Counted from the stretch's first letter, positions 1-5,346 are shown. The stretch is DNA of 8,748 nt from an uncultured Litorilinea sp. (GCA_937922105.1 CAKZVN010000051.1:1-8748); one strand, 5' to 3'. Notes: a model not told the origin generated them from the sequence alone. A program made the numbers and translations.

Positions 1-101
1 TTGGTGAGCACCACGCGCACGCCCTGGTCATTGCTCAGGGTAAAGAGATCGGCATAGGAACCGGCGCGCACCGCGCCGTAGGGTTGTTGTTGAATCTGCA
101 T
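1..101 (-). CDS. galM: Aldose 1-epimerase (galactose mutarotase), N-terminal fragment
   Basis: Only the first 33 codons lie in the window; the gene continues past the left edge. The visible peptide begins MQIQQQPYGAV and continues through 'DLFTLSNDQGVRVVLTN'. This matches the first beta strands of the aldose 1-epimerase family, where the pattern is a Phe/Tyr-Gly, then 'LYTLTNxxGMxVxxTNYG'. The enzyme interconverts alpha and beta anomers of galactose or glucose in the cytoplasm. The start is well supported: the mRNA carries AGGAG (complement of 108-112) with a six-base spacer before ATG at 101-99. The gene lies 89 bp downstream of the membrane-anchored protein on the same strand, and whether they share a transcript is unclear. 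The catalytic His and Glu are outside the window, so the family call rests on the N-terminus alone. Confidence 0.78.
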   Translation of the reverse strand, partial: MQIQQQPYGAVRAGSYADLFTLSNDQGVRVVLT

Positions 102-107
102 GACGCG

Positions 108-112
108 CTCCT
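108..112 (-). promoter_or_regulatory. Ribosome binding site of galM
   Basis: The minus-strand sequence AGGAG sits six bases before the ATG at 101-99. It fixes the start of the partial epimerase gene. Confidence 0.7.
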
Positions 113-190
113 GGGTGTGTGCCCGGCGTGAGCACCGGGGAGAATCGGATTGCAAAACAAGAACAGACCGCAAGCGCGCTCGGGCGCGGC

Positions 191-922
191 CTAATGCTTG
201 CCGGTAAGCAGCCGCGCGATCATGGTCACCAGCGCGCTGGTGCCGGCCCAATACGCGGCGAGCGTGTTGCGCGGCGCATCACCATAATAACGGTGTACAT
301 TCACCCACCAGCCGGGAAAGCGCACAAGGTCCGCGGGGCCGAAGCGCTCGCGGTAGCCGGTGGAAAAGACATACTTGCCCGGCAGACCCTGGGGGTGCCA
401 GACCAGCAGCGTATAAGTCCCGCCCGCGGGCGCGAGGGTGTTCAAGCGTTGGCGCCCGTAATAGCGCGTTTGGGTAAACGGCTCATAGAAGCCGTCGCTC
501 ACCCGGCTGGGCAAAACCAGCCCGTGCGCTGCGGCATCGCCCAGGCGCGACAATGCGGACGCAGGCAACTGCGCGGGGTCCAGGTCAGGCAGGTCCGGCC
601 CTACCAACGCCAAACTCACGCCATAGTCCGCCAACTCGGGCAGGTGTGGAATGTTGATGGAGGCCTGGATGCGCGCGCCGGGCTGCACCGTCACGCGGTA
701 ATAGTCCACCTGGTCGGGCCGGGTCAACTCCTGGTAAAAGGCATACGACAACTCGGCATCGGGCAACTCCACCACGCCACCGGGGTTGCCGGGCATGGGA
801 CGATGTGCGTGGACGCGCCGGCTCCCCGCAACCAAGAGGAACAACACCCCCAAGCTCACCGTCAGGGGGCGCAGACGGCGTATGTGATTCAGTCGAGTTA
901 TGGGTATGGATGCACGCTTCAT
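191..922 (-). CDS. Exported, membrane-anchored protein of unknown function (PPC-like beta-sandwich suspected)
   Basis: This is a 243-residue protein when started at ATG 922. An open frame continues upstream to 1048, but that extension is non-descript and runs into the divergent promoter region. The N-terminus has basic residues (R15, R16, R18) followed by a hydrophobic stretch at about 20-33 and a possible signal peptidase site after VHA (39). The mature part reads like a beta-rich extracytoplasmic domain: a 'DQVDYYRVTVQPG' strand pattern near 70-82, 'YGVSLALVGPDLPD' near 100-113, 'EPFTQTRYY' near 137-145 and 'GGTYTLLVWHP' near 157-167. The 'DxDYYRVxVxPG' and 'GTYTLLVW' segments resemble prepeptidase C-terminal (PPC) type domains. 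A second hydrophobic segment (about 219-237) followed by GKH suggests a C-terminal membrane anchor. I recognise no characterised family. Similar hypothetical proteins are, to my recollection, found in Chloroflexota. Confidence 0.72.
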   Translation of the reverse strand: MKRASIPITRLNHIRRLRPLTVSLGVLFLLVAGSRRVHAHRPMPGNPGGVVELPDAELSYAFYQELTRPDQVDYYRVTVQPGARIQASINIPHLPELADYGVSLALVGPDLPDLDPAQLPASALSRLGDAAAHGLVLPSRVSDGFYEPFTQTRYYGRQRLNTLAPAGGTYTLLVWHPQGLPGKYVFSTGYRERFGPADLVRFPGWWVNVHRYYGDAPRNTLAAYWAGTSALVTMIARLLTGKH

Positions 923-1105
923 GATGGTCGTTTCCGCGGTGGATTCGTTACATCCTAGTCTACCAGGCGCAGCGCCAGGATGCATAACCGCCGTGCAGCG
1001 TTGTGCCGGGGGCGCGCCCCATGTCGCCCATTCGCGGCGGGACGCCATCGCCTGGTATCATAGGAAGTGTACAAGCCACCCTCTACTCGCTGAAAGGAAC
1101 GCGCC
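923..1105. other. Divergent intergenic region
   Basis: This stretch separates the minus-strand membrane protein (start 922) from the plus-strand PPC-domain gene (start 1106). It contains a GC-rich perfect palindrome at 1009-1020 (GGGGCGCGCCCC), a short GGCGC-A-GCGCC dyad at 966-976, and a plausible extended -10 promoter for the rightward unit. For the leftward gene only a weak minus-strand TGG-TAGACT element (complement of 957-965) is visible. No gene is supported here. Confidence 0.5.
1053..1061 (+). promoter_or_regulatory. Extended -10 promoter for the PPC/reductase unit
   Basis: TGG directly precedes TATCAT (1056-1061), a 5/6 match to TATAAT with the TGN of an extended -10 element. No good -35 lies at the expected distance (TTCGCG at 1031-1036 is the nearest, with a 19-bp spacer). 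The inferred transcription start near 1068 gives a leader of about 38 nt before ATG 1106. Confidence 0.42.
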
Positions 1106-1516
1106 ATGCGTATCGAATCAGGCACGATCAAGCGCATTCATGTCATCCACCTCAATCCTGGTGACGACATTCTGCCCTCCTTGCGCGCCGCGGTCGCCAA
1201 GCTGGATATCCGCCACGGCGTCATCTTGGGCGCCATTGGCTCGGTGACCAGCTATCACTTCCATGTAGTCTCCAGCCCAGATTTACCGCCCGACGAGCTG
1301 TACCCCAAAGGCGAAGGGGCGTTCGACATCGCCACCATGACCGGCTTCATCTTCGACGGTCGCGTCCACTGCCACATCATCTTCTCCGACGACAAGATCG
1401 CGTTCGGGGGCCATCTGGAAGAAGGCTGCAAGGTGCTGACCTTTAATGTGGTACCCATCGCCGAGTTGGAAGGGCTGGACATTACCAACTTCGACACCAT
1501 GCAACCGCTCAATTAG
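1106..1516 (+). CDS. PPC/DUF296 domain protein
   Basis: The 136-residue protein is a single PPC (plants and prokaryotes conserved, DUF296) domain, the usual length for bacterial stand-alone members. Visible family features are the early 'HVIHLNPGDD' strand and turn (12-21), 'GAIGSV' (42-47) followed by an aromatic/His strand (YHFHVV, 50-55), a 'TGFIFDGRVHCHIIFSD' core (79-95) with H88 and H90, and 'FGGHLEEGCKV' (100-110) with the conserved GGH. Bacterial PPC proteins form trimers and often carry a metal site at the conserved histidines; their biochemical role is not settled. There is no AT-hook, so a plant-like DNA-binding role is not suggested. An AAGGAA Shine-Dalgarno at 1094-1099 sits six bases before ATG. 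The gene is followed after 15 bp by the reductase gene, so they are probably cotranscribed. Confidence 0.9.
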   Translation: MRIESGTIKRIHVIHLNPGDDILPSLRAAVAKLDIRHGVILGAIGSVTSYHFHVVSSPDLPPDELYPKGEGAFDIATMTGFIFDGRVHCHIIFSDDKIAFGGHLEEGCKVLTFNVVPIAELEGLDITNFDTMQPLN

Positions 1517-1531
1517 GGCAGGAGACGCAGC

Positions 1532-2437
1532 ATGAGCACATCTCCCCCGGCAGACACGCCGGTCGGGTTTATCGGGCTGGGCATTATGGGCAGGCCGATG
1601 GCGCGCAATGTCCTGCGCGGCGGCTACCCCGTGGTGGTCTATGACCTTGTCCCCGCAGCCATGCAGGAACTGGCGGCGGTGGGAGCGACAATAGCCGCGT
1701 CGCCGGCGGAGTTGGCCCGCGCTGTAGATGTGGTCCTGCTTTGCCTACCCGACTCGCCCGACGTGGAGGCTGCGCTGGAAGGTGAACAAGGCGTCTTCGC
1801 GGGCACGCGACCGGGTCAAATCATTGTGGATATGAGCAGCATTGCGCCGGTCGTGGCGCGGCGCTTGGCTGCGGCGGCTGCGGCGCGCGGCGCAATCCTC
1901 CTGGACGCGCCGGTGTCGGGTGGTCAAGTAGGCGCCCAGCAAGGCACGCTCTCCATCATGGTAGGCGGTGACGCAGGCGCGCTGGAACAAGTCCGCCCAG
2001 TGCTGGCGACCATGGGCAAGACCATTCTCCACATCGGGGACTCAGGCGCGGGACAGGTCGCCAAGGCCTGCAACCAAGTCATCATTGCCGTGACCATCGA
2101 GGCGGTCGCCGAGGCGTTGGTGCTGGCAGCGAAGGCAGGCGTGGACCCGGTCAAGGTGCGCGAGGCGCTGTTGGGCGGCGCGGCCTATAGCCGTGTCCTG
2201 GAAATCCACGGCGCGCGCATTTTGGCGCGCGACTTCACACCCGGCTTCCGTACACGGCTCCAGGTCAAGGACCTCAACATCGCGCTGGAGACGGGGCGCG
2301 CCTATGGTGCGCCGTTACCCGCTGCGGCTCTGGTGCAACAGCTTTTTGGCGTGCTCATGGCGCAGGGCGACAGCGAGTTGGACCACGCTGCGCTGGTAAC
2401 AGTCTTGGAAGAAATGGCGGGGCAGACGGTCGCCTAG
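1532..2437 (+). CDS. garR: 2-hydroxy-3-oxopropionate reductase / 3-hydroxyisobutyrate dehydrogenase family enzyme
   Basis: The 301-residue length is typical of beta-hydroxyacid dehydrogenases. The N-terminal Rossmann fold has GLGIMG at 15-20 and an acidic residue (D38) after beta-2, consistent with NAD(H) preference. The substrate loop is DAPVSGGQVGAQQGT (125-139). The catalytic lysine is K178 in 'GQVAKACNQ', and the C-terminal helical domain carries K246-D247 in 'QVKDLN'. The AKACNQ and IEAVAEAL segments look most like tartronate semialdehyde reductase (GarR/GlxR), which reduces 2-hydroxy-3-oxopropanoate to D-glycerate in glyoxylate/glucarate breakdown. Closely related paralogues act on 3-hydroxyisobutyrate or succinic semialdehyde, so the substrate is not certain. 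AGGAGA (1520-1525) lies six bases before the ATG. No other glyoxylate pathway gene is nearby. A strong intrinsic terminator follows at 2500-2535. Confidence 0.9.
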   Translation: MSTSPPADTPVGFIGLGIMGRPMARNVLRGGYPVVVYDLVPAAMQELAAVGATIAASPAELARAVDVVLLCLPDSPDVEAALEGEQGVFAGTRPGQIIVDMSSIAPVVARRLAAAAAARGAILLDAPVSGGQVGAQQGTLSIMVGGDAGALEQVRPVLATMGKTILHIGDSGAGQVAKACNQVIIAVTIEAVAEALVLAAKAGVDPVKVREALLGGAAYSRVLEIHGARILARDFTPGFRTRLQVKDLNIALETGRAYGAPLPAAALVQQLFGVLMAQGDSELDHAALVTVLEEMAGQTVA

Positions 2438-2467
2438 CCGGCTCGCCCTACCGACACGACCAGCAGC

Positions 2468-2546
2468 GGTTTTGACAGGAAACAGACGATTTTTGTCCGA
2501 CAGCGGGGGAACCCAACAGATCCCCCCGCTGTTTTCTGTCAAAACC
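2468..2546. repeat. Nested inverted repeat enclosing the terminator
   Basis: GGTTTTGACAGGAAACA (2468-2484) and the reverse complement of 2530-2546 agree at 16 of 17 positions. The outer arms can pair in continuation of the terminator stem, leaving a left-hand bulge of about 15 bases (2485-2499). Each arm carries the heptamer TTGACAG, which recurs twice more downstream. Confidence 0.7.
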
Positions 2547-2606
2547 CCGGCACTTCCGGTGTATTTTTACGATTGACAGCGTTCTGTAAGAAAACCCCGT
2601 TGACAG
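2472..2606. promoter_or_regulatory. Cluster of four TTGACAG heptamers, possible operator array
   Basis: TTGACAG occurs at 2472-2478, 2573-2579 and 2600-2606, and inverted (CTGTCAA) at 2536-2542. Two copies belong to the inverted repeat arms, one doubles as the proposed -35 of the flp promoter, and the fourth lies 27 bp upstream of that -35. A fifth copy is at 3039-3045, after the pilin gene. Near-copies of a longer unit are visible: TTCTGT followed by AAAACCCC at 2534-2548 and again at 2582-2598. This could be a regulator binding array or a decayed small repeat. No regulator gene is adjacent. Confidence 0.4.
2500..2535 (+). terminator. Intrinsic terminator after the reductase gene
   Basis: The left arm ACAGCGGGGGA (2500-2510) pairs with TCCCCCCGCTGT (2521-2532) around a ten-base loop, with one extra C, followed immediately by TTTT (2532-2535). 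This is the canonical rho-independent layout, 63 bp after the stop codon of the reductase gene. It is nested inside a longer inverted repeat (2468-2484 with 2530-2546). Confidence 0.8.
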
Positions 2607-2629
2607 ACTAATACGAACGGGTTTATTGT
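2600..2629 (+). promoter_or_regulatory. Sigma-70-like promoter of flp
   Basis: A perfect -35 TTGACA (2600-2605) is followed, after 18 bp, by TATTGT (2624-2629), a 4/6 match to the -10 consensus. Transcription would begin near 2636, giving a leader of about 135 nt before the pilin gene. It lies downstream of the reductase terminator, so flp is probably transcribed independently. Confidence 0.5.
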
Positions 2630-2630
2630 A

Positions 2631-2773
2631 GAAGCGTGGCTCACATTGAACCATATTGAAGCACGGGCCGCGCTTCTTCCAGGTCAACGTTACCGGAAAC
2701 AAGCTACTACATCGCAGCAGCTCCGGCTATCGGTTCCTGCGGTCTGTGAAGGATTGTCCCGCCTTTTACCTGG
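2631..2773 (+). other. Structured 5' leader of the flp transcript
   Basis: GAAGCGTGGC (2631-2640) pairs with GCCGCGCTTC (2667-2676) over ten pairs including one G-U, at the predicted 5' end of the mRNA. The 26-base loop contains ATTGAA twice. A second weaker hairpin uses CGCAG (2713-2717) and CTGCG (2737-2741), with CCG/CGG inside. No ORF or known riboswitch signature is visible. It may stabilise the abundant pilin mRNA or control its translation; this is inference from base pairing alone. Confidence 0.35.
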
Positions 2774-2953
2774 ATGCGGGGCAAGCAGTTGGGGGGGCCG
2801 GTGAAGTCCATGCAGCGCGATGAAGGCAAAGAACTCATCGAATACGCACTGATCGCCATCGTCGCATCGCTCGGTGTTGCCCTGATTCTCAGCGGAATGG
2901 GGCCAACCCTCATCACCATCTGGAGGGCCGTAGCGGCGATGGTTGTCGGTTGA
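2774..2953 (+). CDS. flp: Flp-type pilin precursor (Tad pilus major subunit)
   Basis: This small gene encodes 59 residues from ATG 2774, or 47 from ATG 2810. The sequence around the cleavage site is EG|KELIEYALIAIVASLG. The Gly before the cut and the Glu-Tyr at mature positions 5-6 are the hallmark of Flp prepilins cut by a type IV prepilin peptidase. A single hydrophobic helix follows and the protein ends WRAVAAMVVG, giving a mature subunit of 41 residues. The longer start gives an 18-residue basic leader (MRGKQLGGPVKSMQRDEG), more typical than the six-residue MQRDEG of the shorter one. GTG 2801 is also in frame, with a G-run at 2791-2797 upstream. After processing the subunit would polymerise on the outer face of the membrane. 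The likely processing enzyme is encoded at 6592-7311. Confidence 0.85.
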   Translation: MRGKQLGGPVKSMQRDEGKELIEYALIAIVASLGVALILSGMGPTLITIWRAVAAMVVG

Positions 2954-2980
2954 ACGATGTCTCCCCCACCGTTTGCTGAC

Positions 2981-3005
2981 CACAGCACTCTGCTGTGCAC
3001 ATTTT
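2981..3005 (+). terminator. Possible flp terminator
   Basis: A perfect seven-pair hairpin, CACAGCA-CTC-TGCTGTG, lies 27 bp after the flp stop. It is followed five bases later by TTTT (3002-3005). The T-run is short and not directly adjacent, so this is a weak intrinsic terminator at best. Confidence 0.38.
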
Positions 3006-3020
3006 GCGCGCGCAACGCGA

Positions 3021-3054
3021 ACCGGGCTGCCATCATCTTTGACAGCAGCCCGGT
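3021..3054. terminator. Hairpin between converging genes, bidirectional terminator candidate
   Basis: ACCGGGCTGC (3021-3030) is a perfect ten-base inverted match to GCAGCCCGGT (3045-3054), with a 14-base loop. Neither side has a clear T-tract, so factor-independent termination is uncertain, but the position between convergent genes fits. Confidence 0.4.
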
Positions 3055-3181
3055 CGGGTTGGGAGAGGACTAAACTCGCCTTCGTCTTGGTTGGAGGTAA
3101 ATCGCCAATCCCATGAACCCGACTACGCTGCGCCACGTTTCCACACCCGCGGCGCAGTGACTACCCCACGGATCAGCGCCC

Positions 3182-3751
3182 CTATAGACGCCACCACAGC
3201 AACACCGTCGGCACAACCAGCGCCAGCACCACCCCGTAGCGCCCGCAGCGCGCCATCCAACGGTAGAGGTCGTCGCGCCGACAAAGCCCGCTGCGTACCA
3301 ACGCCAGCCCCAGCAAATGCCCACCGTCCAGTCCAGGTAGCGGCAACAAGTTGAGCAGCGCCACCGCAGCGGAGAGCAAGCCGATTCCGACCAGGGCAAG
3401 ACCCCAATCCGCGCCCAGACCGCCCCAGCGCGCCAGCGCAAACAACAGCGCAGTCAACACAAAACTCGCCAGCGGGCCGCCCGCCGCCATCCACAGGTCA
3501 TGGCTCAGGGGGCGTACAACAGCGCCGCCTTGGCGTGCCGGAACCGCAACCGACATTCCCAACGGCAGCGCCCGCAACACGAGATCGGTATCCCTCGCCA
3601 ACGGTTGGCGCCACAGCACCGGTCCCAGACCCAGTGAAATATGCCGGACAGGAACCCGCAACAAGCGCGCCGCTGCGATATGCCCGAGTTCATGCCAAAT
3701 TGTCACACCCAGCAGCGCCGTCATCAAAGCCAGCGGATGGACCGATTCCAC
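3182..3751 (-). CDS. M50 family (site-2 protease-like) membrane metalloprotease
   Basis: The protein has 189 residues from a GTG start. HELGH at 20-24 is the zinc-binding HExxH in the first membrane helix. AAGGPLAS (89-96) matches the conserved GGPxxN/S motif of the family. NLLPLPGLDGGHLL (134-147) supplies the third ligand, D142, in the usual 'LPxxxLDGG' setting. Several hydrophobic segments make it a multi-pass protein of the inner membrane. It is a minimal core with no PDZ or CBS domain, so it resembles the small archaeal/SpoIVFB-like peptidases more than RseP. Members cleave membrane-embedded substrates such as anti-sigma factors. The GTG start is favoured by AAGGAG with a seven-base spacer; an ATG at 3724 would leave only ten residues before HELGH. 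It stands alone on the minus strand between flp and the cpaE unit, and the substrate is unknown. Confidence 0.88.
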   Translation of the reverse strand: MESVHPLALMTALLGVTIWHELGHIAAARLLRVPVRHISLGLGPVLWRQPLARDTDLVLRALPLGMSVAVPARQGGAVVRPLSHDLWMAAGGPLASFVLTALLFALARWGGLGADWGLALVGIGLLSAAVALLNLLPLPGLDGGHLLGLALVRSGLCRRDDLYRWMARCGRYGVVLALVVPTVLLWWRL

Positions 3752-3758
3752 GTGCCTG

Positions 3759-3764
3759 CTCCTT
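3759..3764 (-). promoter_or_regulatory. Ribosome binding site deciding the GTG start of the M50 gene
   Basis: The minus strand reads AAGGAG seven bases before GTG at 3751-3749. It favours this start over the ATG at 3724-3722. Confidence 0.7.
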
Positions 3765-3840
3765 GTTGCCTGGTCTTCACTCGATAGACGAGCCGTACCG
3801 TTGCCGCCCTAAGTCTACCCCAACGCGCGCCATTTGACAT

Positions 3841-3908
3841 CAGGCAAACGCCATAGCGCTGCCTGCCGACTTGGGCTACGACAAACTGCGACAAATGACG
3901 TAGTCGGC
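3841..3908. promoter_or_regulatory. Stacked dyads and phased direct repeats in the divergent region
   Basis: CAGGCA (3841-3846) is an inverted match of TGCCTG (3860-3865). Immediately beyond, GCCGAC (3865-3870) plus TACG (3877-3880) pairs with CGTAGTCGGC (3899-3908), leaving TTGGGC as a six-base bulge. The heptamer CGACAAA occurs at 3879-3885 and 3889-3895, exactly ten bases (one helical turn) apart. The arrangement between the divergent M50 and cpaE genes fits an operator, but no matching regulator is encoded in the window. Confidence 0.35.
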
Positions 3909-3931
3909 GCTGTACCGCCCGGCGCGTGGCG

Positions 3932-3960
3932 TTGCGTTTCCCACCAGGTCAAGGTATGCT
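3932..3960 (+). promoter_or_regulatory. Candidate promoter of the cpaE-TPR-peptidase unit
   Basis: TTGCGT (3932-3937) and TATGCT (3955-3960) are 17 bp apart, matching the consensus at 3/6 and 4/6 positions. Transcription from about 3967 would leave a leader of about 94 nt before the TTG start at 4061. It would also exclude the upstream in-frame ATG at 3926. Confidence 0.35.
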
Positions 3961-4049
3961 ACCACTACCGCAACGTATGCCGGTGAGGACAGGCGCGCCG
4001 TCGCTGCGCGACCCGGTCCGGGACTGCACGCCCACACCCCCTGCATCTC

Positions 4050-4055
4050 AGGAGG
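4050..4055 (+). promoter_or_regulatory. Ribosome binding site deciding the TTG start of the CpaE-like gene
   Basis: A full AGGAGG lies five bases before TTG 4061-4063. No comparable site precedes the in-frame ATG at 3926, whose extra 45 residues are low-complexity and carry no receiver-domain sequence. Confidence 0.72.
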
Positions 4056-4060
4056 AAGCC

Positions 4061-5335
4061 TTGTCCAACGCGTTGCCCCAGCCCGACGCGGCCCACCCTG
4101 TCCCCGTCCTGCTGGTTGCCGAGCAAGAGCGCATCCGTACCGAACTGGAGTCACTGCTCCGGGAAGCCTTGCCGCACGCCCGCTTGACCTGGGTACGCCA
4201 GGCCGCGCAAGCCGCTGCCACCGCCCATGAACTGGCGCCTGCGTTGGTGTTAGTAGACAACGACCTGCTCCACGACGACCCGGTGAGCCTATTGCGCCGC
4301 CTAGCTCAGGAGTTGCCCCAAACCCTGCTCTTGGCTCTGGTGGAGGCGCATGACCCGGTGGAGGCGCGCCAGTCGCTTGCCGCGGGCGCGCGCGGGCTGT
4401 TGACCAAGCCGGTGCAATTGGCGGATTTGCAGGCCAAATTGGCAGAATTGCCCCCTGTGACACCAGCCCCTACACCCGCGCCATCCCCTCCCCCATCCCC
4501 GACACCGGTGGCAACCAACGGGCATGTCATCGCTGTGCTCGGCGCGAAGGGCGGTGTGGGCTGTACCACCCTTGCCGCCAACCTGGCGGTGGAGTTACAC
4601 CAGCAAACCGGCGGCACGCTCCTGTTGTTGGAGGCAGATTGCGCCGCGCCCACCCTCGGCGCCACGCTCAATGTGTGGGAAGGCCCGACTTGGCAAGCGA
4701 CATTGGACGCGCTGGACGCGACGGACCCGCTCAGCGAGGAGAGCACCTCGCTGCCGTGGGGTGTCCCCCACGCCACCGGCATTCACATCTTGCCGGCTCC
4801 GACGCGTGCCGCACTGGAAGCCCCCCCCTCCGCGGCCCAAGCCCATCGCCTTGTCAGCGCGCTGCGCCGGCGCTTCGCGTGGTCCGTGTTGGACCTGGGC
4901 GTCATCGCTCATCCCTTTGCCGCTGCCCTTTTGGAGGTCGCAGACCGCGTGCTGGTGGTAACCGTGCCGGAACTTCCCGCATTGCACCGCGCGCAGGTTT
5001 GGCTGGAGCAACTCACCGCGCGCGATGCCGCGCCGGATAGCGTCCGCATAGTCTTGAACCGCGCCGGGCTGCGCGGCGCTCCTGCGCTGGTGGACATCGA
5101 GGAGCGGCTGCGGTTGCGCGTACGCCATGTCCTGCCCGACGACCCCGCAGCGGTCACGCGCAGCCTGAACCGGGGCGTGCCGCTGGTGCTCAGCCATCCC
5201 CAGGCCGCGCTCAGCCACAGCGTAGCCGAGTTGTCTCGCGCCCTGGTGGAGGAGATGGTGGGCGGGGTCGTGCAGCCGGTGCAACCGCTGCGCCGCGGCC
5301 CGGCGCGTCTATTCGCCCGCTTGTGGGGCGCCTGA
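4061..5335 (+). CDS. cpaE: CpaE/TadZ-like protein: degenerate receiver domain fused to a ParA/MinD-like ATPase
   Basis: From the TTG start the protein has 424 residues. Residues 14-129 form a receiver-like domain: VPVLLVAEQE replaces the usual acidic pair after beta-1, D66 (LVLVDND) sits near the phosphorylation position, and K116-P117 is retained. A Pro/Thr/Ser linker (about 131-150) leads to the ATPase, with GAKGGVGCTT (161-170). There the MinD-type signature lysine K163 is kept but the P-loop lysine is C168, a substitution type known in TadZ/CpaE proteins. Later strands LLLLEADC (186-193) and 'VVTVPELPALHRA' fit the family. CpaE/TadZ proteins mark the cell site where the Tad pilus is built. 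The Gram-positive-like Ssd and MinD families are alternatives, but the adjoining pilus genes favour CpaE. The TPR gene begins 11 bp after the stop. Confidence 0.85.
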   Translation: MSNALPQPDAAHPVPVLLVAEQERIRTELESLLREALPHARLTWVRQAAQAAATAHELAPALVLVDNDLLHDDPVSLLRRLAQELPQTLLLALVEAHDPVEARQSLAAGARGLLTKPVQLADLQAKLAELPPVTPAPTPAPSPPPSPTPVATNGHVIAVLGAKGGVGCTTLAANLAVELHQQTGGTLLLLEADCAAPTLGATLNVWEGPTWQATLDALDATDPLSEESTSLPWGVPHATGIHILPAPTRAALEAPPSAAQAHRLVSALRRRFAWSVLDLGVIAHPFAAALLEVADRVLVVTVPELPALHRAQVWLEQLTARDAAPDSVRIVLNRAGLRGAPALVDIEERLRLRVRHVLPDDPAAVTRSLNRGVPLVLSHPQAALSHSVAELSRALVEEMVGGVVQPVQPLRRGPARLFARLWGA

Positions 5336-5346
5336 GGCCCGACGCC

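Larger units (their letters stand above)
2954..3181. other. Convergent intergenic region between flp and the M50 protease gene
   Basis: No gene is supported in this 228-bp stretch. It holds four dyads: CACAGCA-CTC-TGCTGTG (2981-2997), the palindrome TTGCGCGCGCAA (3004-3015), a ten-pair GC-rich hairpin (3021-3054), and CTGCGCC/GGCGCAG (3128-3134 with 3151-3157). They probably end transcription from the two converging genes. Confidence 0.5.

Noticed and set aside
119..958. Plus-strand open frame of 279 codons
   Set aside because: It lies antisense to the membrane-anchored protein and has a composition typical of shadow frames (many Gln, Arg, His) with no domain pattern. The minus frame has a signal peptide, strand motifs and a C-terminal anchor.
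923..1048. Upstream extension of the membrane-anchored protein to 1048
   Set aside because: The extra 42 residues precede an otherwise normal signal sequence and have no recognisable pattern. ATG 922 puts the signal peptide at the N-terminus.
2631..2773. c-di-GMP riboswitch before the pilin gene
   Set aside because: The conserved GEMM core and tetraloop/receptor pattern could not be found. Only generic hairpins are visible.
3834..3839. TTGACA as a promoter -35 for cpaE
   Set aside because: No acceptable -10 lies 16-19 bp downstream; the nearest partial match (CATAGC) is only 12 bp away.
3926..4060. Longer CpaE-like start at ATG 3926
   Set aside because: It has no ribosome binding site and low-complexity residues, and it overlaps the candidate promoter. 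TTG 4061 has AGGAGG at an ideal distance and begins right before the receiver domain.
4524..4961. Alternative plus-strand frame inside the CpaE gene
   Set aside because: It is a +1 shadow rich in Trp, Arg and Ser. The primary frame contains the P-loop and strand motifs of the ATPase.
5323..5346. GTG 5323 as start of the TPR gene
   Set aside because: It would overlap cpaE by 13 bp without a Shine-Dalgarno. ATG 5347 follows GAGG at a suitable distance.
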